Origin: Microbacterium suaedae | Lineage (GTDB): Bacteria; Actinomycetota; Actinomycetes; Actinomycetales; Microbacteriaceae | Direction: 5' to 3' | Length of the DNA stretch: 64,000 bases | Assembly (NCBI RefSeq): GCF_003254645.1 | Contig: NZ_PNFD01000001.1 | Span: 372,001-436,000 of the forward strand | Part shown: positions 36,726-46,209 of the stretch, one piece after another | Numbering within the stretch: the stretch's first letter is position 1 | Layout: each line of letters starts with the position of its first letter | Notes under the pieces: model-generated | Seen by the model: only the letters and a program-made list of their open reading frames with translations | What the model was told of the DNA's origin: nothing | Database searches by the model: none | Position numbers and translations under genes: made by a program

Positions 36726-38368
36726 CGGCGCTCACCGCCGCCCGGGCGTGGCTCGCGCAGGATCCGGATCCCGTCACGCGCGAGGAGCTCGCGGACCTGA
36801 TCGACCGCGCCGAAGCGGGCGACGAGTCCGCGTCGACGGATCTCGACGAGCGGTTCGCGGGCCGGCTGCAGTTCGGCACGGCGGGGCTTCGCGGGGCGCT
36901 CGGTGCCGGGCCGATGCGCATGAACCGCGTTCTCGTCGCGCAGGCGGCAGCGGGCTTCGCACGCTTCCTGCGCGATCGCGCCGAGGGATCCGTCCCGAGC
37001 GTCGTCATCGGATACGACGGCCGCCGAAACTCCGATGTCTTCGCGCGCGACTCGGCCGAGCTGTTCCAGGGGGCGGGGCTCCGGGCGATCCTGCTTCCCC
37101 GCATGCTCCCGACTCCCGTGCTCGCGTTCGCCGTGCGCCACCTCGGCGCCGCCGCGGGCGTCATGGTGACGGCGAGCCACAATCCGCCGGATGACAACGG
37201 CTACAAGGTCTACCTCGGCGGATCCGACGACGGCGCGCAGATCGTCTCGCCAGCCGATGCGGAGATCGCCGCCGCCATCCAGGAGGTCGCGGACGGCGGA
37301 TCCGTCGCCGAGCTGCCGCGCTCCGACGACTATGCGATCGCGGACGAGGACGTCGTCGCGGCGTACGTCGCGCGGACAGCCGACGTCTCCCCCGCACCCG
37401 ACACCGCCGCGGGGATGCGCTGGACGTACACGGCCATGCACGGCGTCGGGTGGGAGACGATGCGCGCCGTTCTCGAACGCGCCGGGTACCCGCTGCCGGA
37501 TGTCGTCGCCGAGCAGATCGAGCCCGACGGCAGGTTCCCCACCGTCGCCTTCCCGAATCCCGAGGAGCCGGGAGCGATGGATCTGTCGTTCGAGACCGCC
37601 GCGCGCTCGGGCGCCGAGCTCGTCATCGCGAACGACCCCGACGCCGACCGCGTCGCCGTCGCCGTCCCGACGGATACAGGCTGGCGGCCCCTCACGGGCA
37701 ACGACATCGGTCTCCTGCTCGGCGCGCGGGCGGCGCGCGCCGCCGAGGGCGTCGCCGGGGCGGCGCTCGCCTGCTCGCTCGTGTCTTCCCCCGGCCTCGG
37801 CGTGATCGCCGAGCGCCACGGCCTCGACTGGCACGAGACGCTCACGGGCTTCAAGTGGATCTCGCGCGCGCCCGGCATGGTCTTCGGTTTCGAGGAGGCC
37901 CTGGGATACCTCGTCAACCCCGAGACGGTGCGCGACAAGGACGGGATCTCGGCCGCCGTCGCGGTGCTCGGGCTGGCCGCCGAGGCGCGCGGCCGAGGCC
38001 GGACGATCGCCGACCTCCTCGACGAGCTCGCCAACGAGATCGGGCACTTCGCGAGCGGCCAAGTGTCGATCCGCGTCGACGATCTGTCGATCATCGACCG
38101 CACGATGGCGTCGCTGCGCGCGGATCCTCCGACGTCCTTCGGAGACCTCGCGGTCGAGCGCGCGGACGACCTGCTGGAGCCCGCAGACGGCGAGACGGGC
38201 GGGAACATCCTGCGATACCTGCTCGCGGGCGGCTCGCGGGTGATCTTCCGTCCGAGCGGCACCGAGCCGAAGCTCAAGGCCTACCTCGACACCCGCGGCG
38301 CGACCGCCGAAGAGGCGCGGGATCGCCTGGCCGATTTGGAGGAGGCGGTGCGGGCGCGCCTGGGGTGA
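36722..38368 (+). CDS. Phospho-sugar mutase (phosphomannomutase/phosphopentomutase type)
   Basis: 548 residues of the alpha-D-phosphohexomutase family. The phosphoserine loop is MVTASHNPPDDNGYKVYLGG; the metal loop is IANDPDADRVAVAVP; the sugar loop is FGFEEALGYLVN; the phosphate-binding loop is RPSGTEPKLKAYLD. Near its N-terminus it carries FGTAGLRGALG. The mycobacterial gene in this position is annotated pmmB, but coupling to a nucleoside phosphorylase by ATGA overlap suggests it may act as a phosphopentomutase, turning ribose-1-phosphate into ribose-5-phosphate. Sequence alone cannot separate these activities. Confidence 0.87.
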   Translation: MTALTAARAWLAQDPDPVTREELADLIDRAEAGDESASTDLDERFAGRLQFGTAGLRGALGAGPMRMNRVLVAQAAAGFARFLRDRAEGSVPSVVIGYDGRRNSDVFARDSAELFQGAGLRAILLPRMLPTPVLAFAVRHLGAAAGVMVTASHNPPDDNGYKVYLGGSDDGAQIVSPADAEIAAAIQEVADGGSVAELPRSDDYAIADEDVVAAYVARTADVSPAPDTAAGMRWTYTAMHGVGWETMRAVLERAGYPLPDVVAEQIEPDGRFPTVAFPNPEEPGAMDLSFETAARSGAELVIANDPDADRVAVAVPTDTGWRPLTGNDIGLLLGARAARAAEGVAGAALACSLVSSPGLGVIAERHGLDWHETLTGFKWISRAPGMVFGFEEALGYLVNPETVRDKDGISAAVAVLGLAAEARGRGRTIADLLDELANEIGHFASGQVSIRVDDLSIIDRTMASLRADPPTSFGDLAVERADDLLEPADGETGGNILRYLLAGGSRVIFRPSGTEPKLKAYLDTRGATAEEARDRLADLEEAVRARLG

Positions 38369-38461
38369 GAACGGCGTTCGAATGATCCGTGCTGACCGCT
38401 CGCCCGCCGTCACGGAGCAGTCTGGGACGAGAGGACCGGTTCCCCATACACCTCTTCCGAT

Positions 38462-38492
38462 GAATTATGAGAAACTACGAAAGTCATAATTC
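38462..38492 (+). promoter_or_regulatory. AT-rich inverted repeat overlapping a likely -10, upstream of fic
   Basis: GAATTATGA (38462-38470) and TCATAATTC (38484-38492) are perfect 9-base arms 22 bp apart centre to centre, two turns of DNA. CATAAT (38485-38490) inside the right arm is a good -10 element. GGGAGG follows and the fic start is at 38507. A dimeric regulator bound here would block the promoter. The spot stands out as the most A/T-rich for several kilobases. Confidence 0.6.
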
Positions 38493-38506
38493 TGACGGGA
38501 GGCGGT

Positions 38507-39727
38507 ATGGGGACCAGCGCGTCGACGTGGCCCGCGATCGGTCACGAAGAGCACAGCTTCACGCCGTCGTCTGTCGCGCACTGGGGCGTCGACGCCGAGC
38601 GAGCACCGCTCTCGGTCAGATATCGAAGCGCCGTTCCCGCGATGATCGCGGATCAGCCGCTCGGCCTTCCCCCTGATGTCCTCCACGCTGCGGCCGAGGC
38701 GACCCAGGAGCTGACGCGCTTCGACGCGGAGCAGGGCGCTCGAGTCCGGTCGTTTGCGCCTGTTCTGCTCCGCTCGGAGGCCGCGTCGTCATCGCAGATC
38801 GAGAACCTCACCGCATCGGCGCGTGCGATCTTCACTGCCGAGCTCGGGGCGACGCGCAGCCGCAATGCCGAGCTGATCGCCGCCAACACGCGGGCGATGC
38901 AGGCGGCCATCGACCTGTCCGAGCACGTCGAGGCGGAGTCGATCCTCACGATGCACCGGGTGCTCATGGCCGACCACGCCCGGCACACGCCAGGCGAGTG
39001 GCGCCGCGAAGCCGTCTGGATCGGCACGAGGAACGACAGCCCCGTCGGGGCCGAGTTCGTCGCCCCCTGGCATGAGAGGGTGCCGGAGCTGATCGATGAT
39101 CTCGTCGCGTTCGCTCACCGTGTCGATCTCGCTCCCCTCTCCCTCATCGCCGTGGCACACGCGCAGTTCGAGACGATCCATCCATTCACGGACGGCAACG
39201 GACGCACCGGCCGAGCGATCGCGCAGTCGATGCTGCGCGGACGGCGCATCACGCGCTCCGTCGCCGTCCCCGTGTCAGCAGGGCTTCTCGCGGACGTCGA
39301 GGGGTACCACTCGGCGCTCACCGCCTACAGACAAGGCGATCCGACGCCGATCGTACGGGAGTTCGCGAACGCCGCCCTCCGTGCCGTCGCGAACGCACGC
39401 ATGCTCGTGGACGAGATCGACGAGATCCGCCGACGCTGGGGAAACGTTCTCACCGCCCGCCGAAGCAGCAACGCGTGGAGACTGCTCGACGTGCTCACGC
39501 GAAGCCCCGTCCTCACCGCAGCGTCCGCGGCGGAGGAACTCGGCGTGCAGCGACCGAACGTGTATCCGCCCCTCGGAGCACTCGTCGATGCGGGGATTCT
39601 GCGTTCGAAGGCAGAGCACCAGCTCGGCCCATTCTGGCGCGCTGATGAGGTCCTCGCCGCGGTGGATCGCTTCGCCGAGCGCGCCGGTCGACGCGAGGCC
39701 GTCCCACCGCGCCGAGATCGCGCCTGA
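38507..39727 (+). CDS. Fic-family AMPylator-type protein with inhibitory helix and winged-helix tail
   Basis: 406 residues. The Fic motif H225[11 protein letters not shown]236 is complete, so the histidine, acidic residue and anion-binding loop are all present. SSQIEN at residues 95-100 fits the (S/T)xxxE(G/N) inhibitory motif, N-terminal to the core (class II), meaning the protein should be auto-inhibited. The last 100 residues contain a winged-helix-like segment ([40 protein letters not shown]). GGGAGGCGGT precedes the ATG. Fic proteins transfer AMP or similar groups to protein hydroxyls; the target is unknown. No antitoxin gene is adjacent, as expected for class II. The DNA-binding tail and the inverted repeat just upstream suggest self-regulation. 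Confidence 0.87.
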   Translation: MGTSASTWPAIGHEEHSFTPSSVAHWGVDAERAPLSVRYRSAVPAMIADQPLGLPPDVLHAAAEATQELTRFDAEQGARVRSFAPVLLRSEAASSSQIENLTASARAIFTAELGATRSRNAELIAANTRAMQAAIDLSEHVEAESILTMHRVLMADHARHTPGEWRREAVWIGTRNDSPVGAEFVAPWHERVPELIDDLVAFAHRVDLAPLSLIAVAHAQFETIHPFTDGNGRTGRAIAQSMLRGRRITRSVAVPVSAGLLADVEGYHSALTAYRQGDPTPIVREFANAALRAVANARMLVDEIDEIRRRWGNVLTARRSSNAWRLLDVLTRSPVLTAASAAEELGVQRPNVYPPLGALVDAGILRSKAEHQLGPFWRADEVLAAVDRFAERAGRREAVPPRRDRA

Positions 39728-39740
39728 CCCCGCCGTTCGA

Positions 39741-39789
39741 ATGCCCCGAACTGCGCGATAGACGCCGACTTTCGAGCAGTTCGGGGCAT
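39741..39789. terminator. Stem-loop between convergent fic and mtlR
   Basis: ATGCCCCGAACTGC (39741-39754) pairs perfectly with GCAGTTCGGGGCAT (39776-39789); the loop is 21 bases. It lies between two converging genes. There is no T-run. Confidence 0.65.
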
Positions 39790-39839
39790 GCGAGCGCGGC
39801 GTCAGCGGCTCCTGCCTTCTCGCGCAGCAGCGCGATCCT

Positions 39840-41762
39840 TCACCCCTCGTCGATGAGGGCCGCGAGCTCCGTGAGGAAGCTCGGCAGATCGGCGCCGCGG
39901 CGCGCGATGCGGCGCGCGTTCTCGGGGTCGGCGAACACGTCGACGAACTGCTCGAAAACCGTCTGGAACGCGACGCGGTCCGACTCGCTGAACGCGACGA
40001 GAGCGACGACGTGCACGCGTTCATCGCCCCACGCGATCGCCTGCTCATCCACAGCGATGGCGATCGCCGTGCGCGACGCCGACATCGTCATCGCGTGCGG
40101 CACGGCCAAAGATTCGGTGAACGCCGTCGACGAGAGCCTCTCGCGTTCGATCGCGCTGTCGACGTAGGCCTGGTCGATCGTGCCGTCCGCGATGAGCGCC
40201 GACCCGAGCCGCCGGATCACATCCTCGGGAGTCAGCGCCCCGACGCCACGGAGGTAAGCCTCGGGGACGAACCAGCGCTCCATCTCGGCACGCAGGCTGC
40301 CGAGGCGACGATGGCGACGGACACGGTTCGCAGCCTCCGCGACGCGCGCGACGTCGCGGCTGGCGAGGAACGGCGTCACGCGCACCACGCGCTCGGGGCC
40401 GCCTGCGACGCGCACCGGAGGATCGATCGTCGTGAGGACGAGATCGGTCTCGAACCCGCCCCAATCGGGCTCGTAGCGCGACTGCACCTCGGTGACGTCG
40501 ATCTCGTGCCCCAGCGATCGTGTGACGCTCGAGCGCAGCTGACGGCGCATCTCGTCCGGCCCCGGACAGACGATCGCGGCTGTCAGTTTCGGGATCTCCT
40601 GCTGATCGACCTCGAGTGCCGTCCCGAGGTGCATCGCGATGCCCGTGATCTCGTCGTCGGGGATCATCACGCCGAGTGCCGTGGACAGATCGCCCGCGAC
40701 CGCCACGGCCATCTCGAACACCAGGGGCGACGCCGCCTTGAGCGACCGCGTCATCGGATTGCGCGCCGAGAGCTGCTCGGCCGCGCGCTGCACGAGGTTC
40801 TGCACGTGCCGTGCCAGCCGCGGCACCAGATCGGCCCCGTCGAGCTCGACGCCGTAAGTCCGCGAGGCGCGCGCGACGGCGGCCGCCACGGCCGATTCGA
40901 TGTCCGGATCCACGGCACGCGCTCCGGCCGCGTCCGGATCCACGATCGACAGCATGACGAGCGACGCGAGATGAGCGAGGTCCCCCTCTCCCAGGCGAGT
41001 GCCCAGATGGCGGCTCGCGATGCCGTCGATGACGGCGGCGACGCGTGACCGGTCGTCGTCGACCGAGTCATCAGACCGTGGGAGAGCGTGCCCCCGCGCG
41101 ACCCGCCCGGAGGCGATCGCGATGTGCAGCACGACATCCCCGGCGGCGAGGTCGTTCACCGCATAGCCAGCAGAGGTGAGCCCGTCGACGAGCTCGCCAC
41201 CGATCGTCGCGAAGGACGTCGCGTCGATCCCGAGCTGCCCGGCGGATCTGCGCAGAGATTCCGCGCCGGACACGCCCTCGTCGAGCTCGTCGTGCACGAC
41301 GCGGCTGAGGAAACGTCGCCGCGCGAGCTCCGTCCCCTCGAGCGTCACGACGGCCGCGTCGCGCGCGAACACCAGTTCGGTCCCCTCGAGCATGCCCCGG
41401 ATGCGCCGCAGATCGCTCTCGACGGTGTCGCTTGACACGTGCATCTCAAGAGCCGCCTCGAACACGTCGACGCCGCCGTCAGGTGAGTCGAGCAGCCCCC
41501 GGATGAGGGCGCGGATGCGATCGTGGCGCGTGCCGCGCTCGGGATCGGCCTCGGCCAGATCGACGCTCTCGGCCCGCGGCGTCGCCCGGTACCCCATCGA
41601 GCCCGACTCCACCGCGCCCGCCACGCGTTCGTTGATCGCCGTCACGTAGGAGCGCACGCTGCGCGGAGTGACGCCCAGCTGGTCGGCGAGGGTTCCGGCG
41701 GTGACCCAATCGGCCCGGCGAATCAGGATTCCCAGCATCCGCGCCTGCCGTTTCCTCGTCAT
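39840..41762 (-). CDS. mtlR: BglG/MtlR-type PRD transcription regulator of the mannitol PTS
   Basis: 640 residues. Order: HTH (RRADWVTAGTLADQLGVTPR), a second HTH-like region (EMHVSSDTVESDLRRIRGM), two PTS regulation domains with histidines (GDLAHLASLVMLS; ITGIAMHLGTALEV), a degenerate EIIB-like domain (AAIVCPGPDEMRRQLRSSV) and a C-terminal EIIA-like domain with the active histidine in FTESLAVPHAMTM. In this family, phosphorylation by PTS proteins at PRD and EIIA sites tunes DNA binding. The ATG at 41762 is used; the longer frame needs TTG. It is divergent from the PTS genes and is the obvious candidate activator for them. Confidence 0.88.
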   Translation of the reverse strand: MTRKRQARMLGILIRRADWVTAGTLADQLGVTPRSVRSYVTAINERVAGAVESGSMGYRATPRAESVDLAEADPERGTRHDRIRALIRGLLDSPDGGVDVFEAALEMHVSSDTVESDLRRIRGMLEGTELVFARDAAVVTLEGTELARRRFLSRVVHDELDEGVSGAESLRRSAGQLGIDATSFATIGGELVDGLTSAGYAVNDLAAGDVVLHIAIASGRVARGHALPRSDDSVDDDRSRVAAVIDGIASRHLGTRLGEGDLAHLASLVMLSIVDPDAAGARAVDPDIESAVAAAVARASRTYGVELDGADLVPRLARHVQNLVQRAAEQLSARNPMTRSLKAASPLVFEMAVAVAGDLSTALGVMIPDDEITGIAMHLGTALEVDQQEIPKLTAAIVCPGPDEMRRQLRSSVTRSLGHEIDVTEVQSRYEPDWGGFETDLVLTTIDPPVRVAGGPERVVRVTPFLASRDVARVAEAANRVRRHRRLGSLRAEMERWFVPEAYLRGVGALTPEDVIRRLGSALIADGTIDQAYVDSAIERERLSSTAFTESLAVPHAMTMSASRTAIAIAVDEQAIAWGDERVHVVALVAFSESDRVAFQTVFEQFVDVFADPENARRIARRGADLPSFLTELAALIDEG

Positions 41763-41797
41763 GGATCCAGTCAACCATCCGCGCCCGGCGGCGGGAT

Positions 41798-41814
41798 TTC
41801 CGCAGGGGGCGGAA
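41798..41814. promoter_or_regulatory. Inverted repeat between mtlR and the PTS operon
   Basis: TTCCGC and GCGGAA (41798-41803, 41809-41814) form perfect 6-base arms around AGGGG. It lies centrally in the 119-bp divergent promoter region, so it is a candidate site for MtlR or another regulator. The arms are short and G/C-rich, so chance cannot be excluded. Confidence 0.4.
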
Positions 41815-41881
41815 GGAACACTCCATTGCCAGACCCCTTGCCGCAGAACAGGATGGGTGGGAAGAAGGAGAAGTGAGATCG

Positions 41882-42211
41882 ATGAGGATCATTGTGATCT
41901 GCGGCGCCGGCGCTTCGAGCACGTTCGTCGCCACGCGCCTCGCGCGCGCCGCCGACGCCGCCGGCGTCGATCTCGACGTGTCTGCCTGCCCGCTCGCCTC
42001 GCTCCCGCACGAGGTCGGATCCGCCGACGCGATCCTGCTCGGCGCCCACATGGGTGCCGCTGAAGCCGAAGTGCGCACGGTCGCCGAAGCGCATCACGTG
42101 CACGTGTCCGCCCTCCCCGCCGACATCGCCCGCGATCGCGACGGTTCCCGCACCCTCGCGCTCGTCCGCGACGAGATCCCCGGATCCGCGCCCGCGGAAT
42201 CCGCCCGTTGA
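41882..42211 (+). CDS. Small PTS EIIB-like protein (lactose/cellobiose-type fold)
   Basis: 109 residues. It opens MRIIVICGAGASSTFVATRL, with Cys7 followed by the GAGASS phosphate-binding loop typical of EIIB proteins of the chitobiose/lactose class; IDLDV and ADAILLGAHM fit the fold. AAGGAG lies about 11 bases before the ATG at 41882; a GTG at 41873 is possible but too close to the site. It is the first gene of the PTS operon, 12 bp ahead of ptsH. No matching EIIA or EIIC is present in the window, and MtlA already has its own EIIB, so its partner is unknown. It may signal to MtlR. Confidence 0.78.
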   Translation: MRIIVICGAGASSTFVATRLARAADAAGVDLDVSACPLASLPHEVGSADAILLGAHMGAAEAEVRTVAEAHHVHVSALPADIARDRDGSRTLALVRDEIPGSAPAESAR

Positions 42212-42223
42212 AAGGAAATCACC

Positions 42224-42493
42224 ATGGCCACTCGCACCGTCACCATCGCTTCCTCGCACGGTCTGCACGCGCGCCCCGCGAAGCTGTTCTCGGAGGCCGC
42301 CAAGAACTCGGGCCAGACCGTGACGATCGCCAAGGGCGACGGAGCCCCCGTCAACGCGGCGAGCATCCTCGGGGTGATCTCGCTCGGCGCCAACACGGGC
42401 GACGAGGTCACGCTGAACGTCGAGGGCGAGAACGCCGAGGGCGTGCTCGACCAGCTCACGACGATGCTCGAGACCGACACGGACGCGGAGTGA
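42224..42493 (+). CDS. ptsH: Phosphocarrier protein HPr
   Basis: 89 residues. IASSHGLHARPAKLFSEA contains the phosphorylated His15, and NAASILGVISLGANTG carries the regulatory-serine region (Ser47). HPr takes phosphate from EI and hands it to EIIA domains, here that of MtlA. GAAAGGAAAT gives a good ribosome-binding site. The ptsI gene follows within six bases. Confidence 0.95.
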   Translation: MATRTVTIASSHGLHARPAKLFSEAAKNSGQTVTIAKGDGAPVNAASILGVISLGANTGDEVTLNVEGENAEGVLDQLTTMLETDTDAE

Positions 42494-42498
42494 GCTCG

Positions 42499-44145
42499 AT
42501 GCCTGAGTTCCACGGAACGGGCGTCGGGCAGGGCGTCGCCCAGGGTCCCGTCGCGCGCATGGCCGACGGTCTCGAGGCCCCGTCCGACGCCCCGTCGACG
42601 CGCACGCCCGACGAGGAGAAGGCGAGCGTCGCGGAGGCCGTCTCGGCCGTCGCCGCCGAGCTGAACGCACGCGGCGAGCGCGCGGGCGGATCCGCTCAGG
42701 ACGTCCTCGAGGCGCAGGCCATGATGGCCGAGGATCCGATGCTCGAGGAGAAGGTCCACGCGAAGATCGACGCGGGCTCGACCGGCGAGCACGCTGTGCA
42801 CACGGCGTTCGCGGAGTTCGCCGAGCAGCTGCAGGCTCTTGGCGGGTACCTCGGCGAGCGTGCGGCCGATCTCGCCGACGTCGCGCAGCGTGTCATCGCG
42901 CATCTGCGGGGCGTGGCGGCCCCGGGCGTTCCGGAGCCCGGGCATCCGTTCGTTCTCCTCGCGACCGATCTCGCACCGGCCGACACGGCCCTGCTCGACC
43001 TCGACCAGGTTCTCGCCGTCGTCACGACGGAGGGCGGGCCAACGTCGCACACGGCGATTCTCGCTCGCGAGAAGGGCATCGTCGCGGTCGTGGGCACGGG
43101 GGATCTCGACCTCTCCGACGGGCAGACCGTGATCGTCGACGCGGCGCAGGATCTCGTCATCGCGGATCCGAGCGACGCGCAGCTCCGGGAGGCGGCCGAG
43201 CGTGCGGAGGCGCGGAAGGCCGCGGCGGCCGCCCCGGTCACTCCCGGAGCGCTCGCCGACGGCACCGCCGTCCCGCTGCTCGCCAATCTCGGATCCGCCG
43301 ACGGCGCCGCCGAGGCCGTCGAGCTGGGAGCGGAGGGCGTCGGCCTGTTCCGCACCGAGTTCCTGTTCCTCTCCAGCGACGAGGCTCCGTCCGTCGAGAG
43401 CCAGCGCGAGAGCTATCGACAGATGCTCGCCGCTTTCGCCGGCAAGAAGGTCGTCGTGCGGGTGCTCGACGCGGGGGCCGACAAGCCCCTTCCCTTCCTC
43501 ACCGATGCGGAGGAGGAGAATCCGGCGCTCGGGCGCCGCGGGATCCGCGCCCTCGCACACCGCGAGAACATCCTGCGCGATCAGCTCACGGCCCTCGCGC
43601 AGGCCGACGCCGAGACGGATGCAGACCTCTGGGTCATGGCGCCCATGGTCGCGACGGTCGACGAGACGGAGTACTTCACGACGCTCGCGAAGGAGCTCGG
43701 TCTGAAGACGGCGGGCGTCATGGTCGAGGTTCCGTCGAGCGCCGTTCTCGCCGAGGACATCCTGAAGATCGCCGACTTCGCGTCGATCGGGACGAACGAT
43801 CTCGTGCAGTACACGATGGCGGCCGACCGGCTGCTCGGATCCGTCGCGCACCTGCAGAGTCCGTGGCACCCCGCGGCGCTGCGGCTGATCAAGATGGTGG
43901 CCGACGGCGGCGCGGCGAACGGCAAGCCCGTGGGCGTGTGCGGCGAGGCCGCGGCCGATCCGCTGCTCGCGGTCGTGCTCGTCGGCCTCGGCGTGCAGAC
44001 CCTCTCGATGTCGCCCTCCGCGCTCGCCGATGTGCGCGCGGAGCTGAAGAACCACTCCCTGGACGACGCGAAGCGCCTCGCCCAGGCGGCGCTCGGCGCG
44101 GCGAACGCCGACGGCGCCAAGTCCGCGGCGCGCGCCGCCGCGTGA
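42499..44145 (+). CDS. ptsI: PTS enzyme I (phosphoenolpyruvate-protein phosphotransferase)
   Basis: 548 residues, slightly short for the family (about 570). It passes phosphate from phosphoenolpyruvate to HPr. The active histidine is His184 in EGGPTSHTAILAREKGI. The PEP-binding barrel shows GVGLFRTEFLFLSSDE, VMVEVPSSAVLAED, GTNDLVQYTMAADRLLG and the catalytic cysteine in VGVCGEAAADP. The ATG at 42499 is preferred, with GCGGAG at 8 bases; a GTG at 42490 overlaps the ptsH stop. It lies between ptsH and mtlA, so the general PTS components seem controlled with mannitol uptake. Confidence 0.94.
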   Translation: MPEFHGTGVGQGVAQGPVARMADGLEAPSDAPSTRTPDEEKASVAEAVSAVAAELNARGERAGGSAQDVLEAQAMMAEDPMLEEKVHAKIDAGSTGEHAVHTAFAEFAEQLQALGGYLGERAADLADVAQRVIAHLRGVAAPGVPEPGHPFVLLATDLAPADTALLDLDQVLAVVTTEGGPTSHTAILAREKGIVAVVGTGDLDLSDGQTVIVDAAQDLVIADPSDAQLREAAERAEARKAAAAAPVTPGALADGTAVPLLANLGSADGAAEAVELGAEGVGLFRTEFLFLSSDEAPSVESQRESYRQMLAAFAGKKVVVRVLDAGADKPLPFLTDAEEENPALGRRGIRALAHRENILRDQLTALAQADAETDADLWVMAPMVATVDETEYFTTLAKELGLKTAGVMVEVPSSAVLAEDILKIADFASIGTNDLVQYTMAADRLLGSVAHLQSPWHPAALRLIKMVADGGAANGKPVGVCGEAAADPLLAVVLVGLGVQTLSMSPSALADVRAELKNHSLDDAKRLAQAALGAANADGAKSAARAAA

Positions 44146-44176
44146 CACCCGCTCCCTGAAGAAAGCAGGAAGAGAC

Positions 44177-46201
44177 ATGTCAACGCAGACAGCCACATCG
44201 AAAGGCCCGGGCGGGATCCGCATGGGCGTGCAGAAGTTCGGCGCATTCCTTTCCGGAATGGTCATGCCGAACATCGCTGCATTCATCGCCTGGGGCCTCA
44301 TCACGGCGCTGTTCATCCCGACGGGCTGGCTCGGCGCCGAGGGACCGGTCGGATGGATGCAGTGGGGCGATTCCGCTCTCCTCGGCGGAGGCATCGCCTC
44401 CGACGGGAACGAGTACACCGGACTTGTCGGCCCCATCATCACCTTCCTGCTTCCACTGCTCATCGCCTTCACGGGCGGGAACGTCGTGTACGGTCACCGC
44501 GGTGGCGTCGTCGGCGCGGTCGCTGCGTTCGGCGTCATCATCGGCGCCGAGGGAACCGTGATGTTCCTCGGCGCGATGATCGCGGGCCCCCTCTCCGCCC
44601 TGCTCCTAAAGTGGTTCGAGAAGCCGTGGAAGGACAAGGTGCGGTCGGGCTTCGAGATGCTCGCGAACAACTTCTCCGCGGGATTCGTCGCGTTCTTCAC
44701 CTCGCTCGCGGCCTTCTTCTGGCTCGCACCGATCATGAAGTGGCTGACGGACCTCCTCGGCGGTGCCGTCGGTTGGCTGGTGAACACGGGGCTCATCCCC
44801 CTCGCGAGCATCATCGTCGAACCCGCGAAGGTGCTGTTCCTCAACAATGCGATCAATCATGGCGTGTTCACTCCGTTCGGGACCGAACAGGTGCAGGAAT
44901 CGGGCCGCAGCCTGCTCTTTCTCGTCGAGGCGAACCCCGGGCCCGGCGCCGGCATGCTGCTCGCACTCATGGTGTTCGGTGTCGGCGCTGCTCGGGCCAC
45001 CGCACCGGGCGCGTGGATCATCCACTTCCTCGGCGGCATCCACGAGGTGTACTTCCCGTACGTCCTGGCCAAGCCGATCCTGATCGTCGGGCTCATCGTA
45101 GGCGGTGCCAGCGGAGTGCTTACGAACGTCATCTTCCAGTCGGGTCTCGTCGCTCCGGCGTCGCCCGGGTCGATCTTCGCGGTTCTGATCCAGACGGCTC
45201 CCGGCAGCCACCTCGGAGTCATCGCCTCCGTGCTCATCTCTGCGGCTGTCAGCTTCGCCATCTCCTCGTTGTTCCTGTTGGGGAGCCGCAAACGCGACCT
45301 CGCCGCCGATGCGGCCGGAGAGGACGGTCTCGCGAGCGCGATCGCGAAGACGCAGGCGAACAAGGGCAAGTCCTCCGCCGTCCTCGGCGGGCTTGCAACC
45401 GGGGGTGCGGCCGCCGCAACGAAGACGATCGAGAACGTGATCTTCGCCTGCGACGCGGGCATGGGATCCTCCGCCATGGGCGCCGGTGTCCTCCGCAAGA
45501 AGTTCAAGGATGCGGGAATCGACGGCGTGAACGTCACGAACAAGTCGATCGCGAACCTCGACGGCACCGCCGATCTCGTCGTCACGCAGGCGCAGCTGAC
45601 CGACCGTGCCCGGCAGGGCGAGCCCGAAGCGATCCACGTCTCGGTGGGCCAGTTCATGAACGCCCCCGAATATGACGAGGTCGTCGAGATGGTCCGCGCG
45701 CAGCGCAGCGACGACGCGCCCGCGTCTGCGGAGACGCAGCCCGCGGCCGCGGCGCCCGCATCGGACGGCGGCGTGCTGAAGCCCGAGTACGTGCGGATCC
45801 ACGCCGGATCCGTCACGCGCGACGAGGCGCTCGCCGAGGCCGCCAGCATCCTCGAATCGGCCGGGGCCGTCACGGGCGACTACCTCGCCGCGATGAAGGC
45901 GCGCGAGGAGAAGGTGTCGACGTTCATGGGCAACGGCCTCGCGATCCCCCATGGGACCGACGAGGCGAAGGACGCCGTGCTCGGATCCGCGCTGTCTGTG
46001 GTCCGCTACGACGGTGGCGCCCCCTGGGGCGACGGCGACACGGCGACCTTCGTCGTCGGCATCGCCGGCAAGGGCGGCGCGCACCTCGAGATCCTGCAGT
46101 CCGTGGCAATCCAGTTCGGCGACGAGCAGACCGTCGCGAAGCTGTCGGCGGCGTCGACGCCCGCCGAGCTGTTCGATCTGCTGCAGGAGGGCCTCGCATG
46201 A
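44177..46201 (+). CDS. mtlA: PTS mannitol transporter EIICBA
   Basis: 674 residues with all three domains. EIIC (about 1-370) has eight or so hydrophobic segments and the substrate loop GGIHEVYFPYVL (Glu290). EIIB carries Cys425 in IFACDAGMGSSAMGAGV. EIIA carries His592 in GNGLAIPHGTDEAKDA. A Pro/Ala-rich linker joins B and A. It imports mannitol and phosphorylates it at C1, receiving phosphate from HPr. GGAAGAG precedes the ATG. mtlD follows after a stem-loop leader, completing the route to fructose-6-phosphate. Confidence 0.94.
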   Translation: MSTQTATSKGPGGIRMGVQKFGAFLSGMVMPNIAAFIAWGLITALFIPTGWLGAEGPVGWMQWGDSALLGGGIASDGNEYTGLVGPIITFLLPLLIAFTGGNVVYGHRGGVVGAVAAFGVIIGAEGTVMFLGAMIAGPLSALLLKWFEKPWKDKVRSGFEMLANNFSAGFVAFFTSLAAFFWLAPIMKWLTDLLGGAVGWLVNTGLIPLASIIVEPAKVLFLNNAINHGVFTPFGTEQVQESGRSLLFLVEANPGPGAGMLLALMVFGVGAARATAPGAWIIHFLGGIHEVYFPYVLAKPILIVGLIVGGASGVLTNVIFQSGLVAPASPGSIFAVLIQTAPGSHLGVIASVLISAAVSFAISSLFLLGSRKRDLAADAAGEDGLASAIAKTQANKGKSSAVLGGLATGGAAAATKTIENVIFACDAGMGSSAMGAGVLRKKFKDAGIDGVNVTNKSIANLDGTADLVVTQAQLTDRARQGEPEAIHVSVGQFMNAPEYDEVVEMVRAQRSDDAPASAETQPAAAAPASDGGVLKPEYVRIHAGSVTRDEALAEAASILESAGAVTGDYLAAMKAREEKVSTFMGNGLAIPHGTDEAKDAVLGSALSVVRYDGGAPWGDGDTATFVVGIAGKGGAHLEILQSVAIQFGDEQTVAKLSAASTPAELFDLLQEGLA

Positions 46202-46209
46202 CTCCCGTA

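Noticed and set aside
36476..38413. 645-residue minus-strand open frame
   Set aside because: It is the antisense of the phosphohexomutase and part of the phosphorylase genes, without any recognisable domain.
42094..44472. 792-residue open frame on the minus strand
   Set aside because: It lies opposite ptsH, ptsI and mtlA, all with complete motifs; its composition is Arg/Glu-rich shadow sequence.
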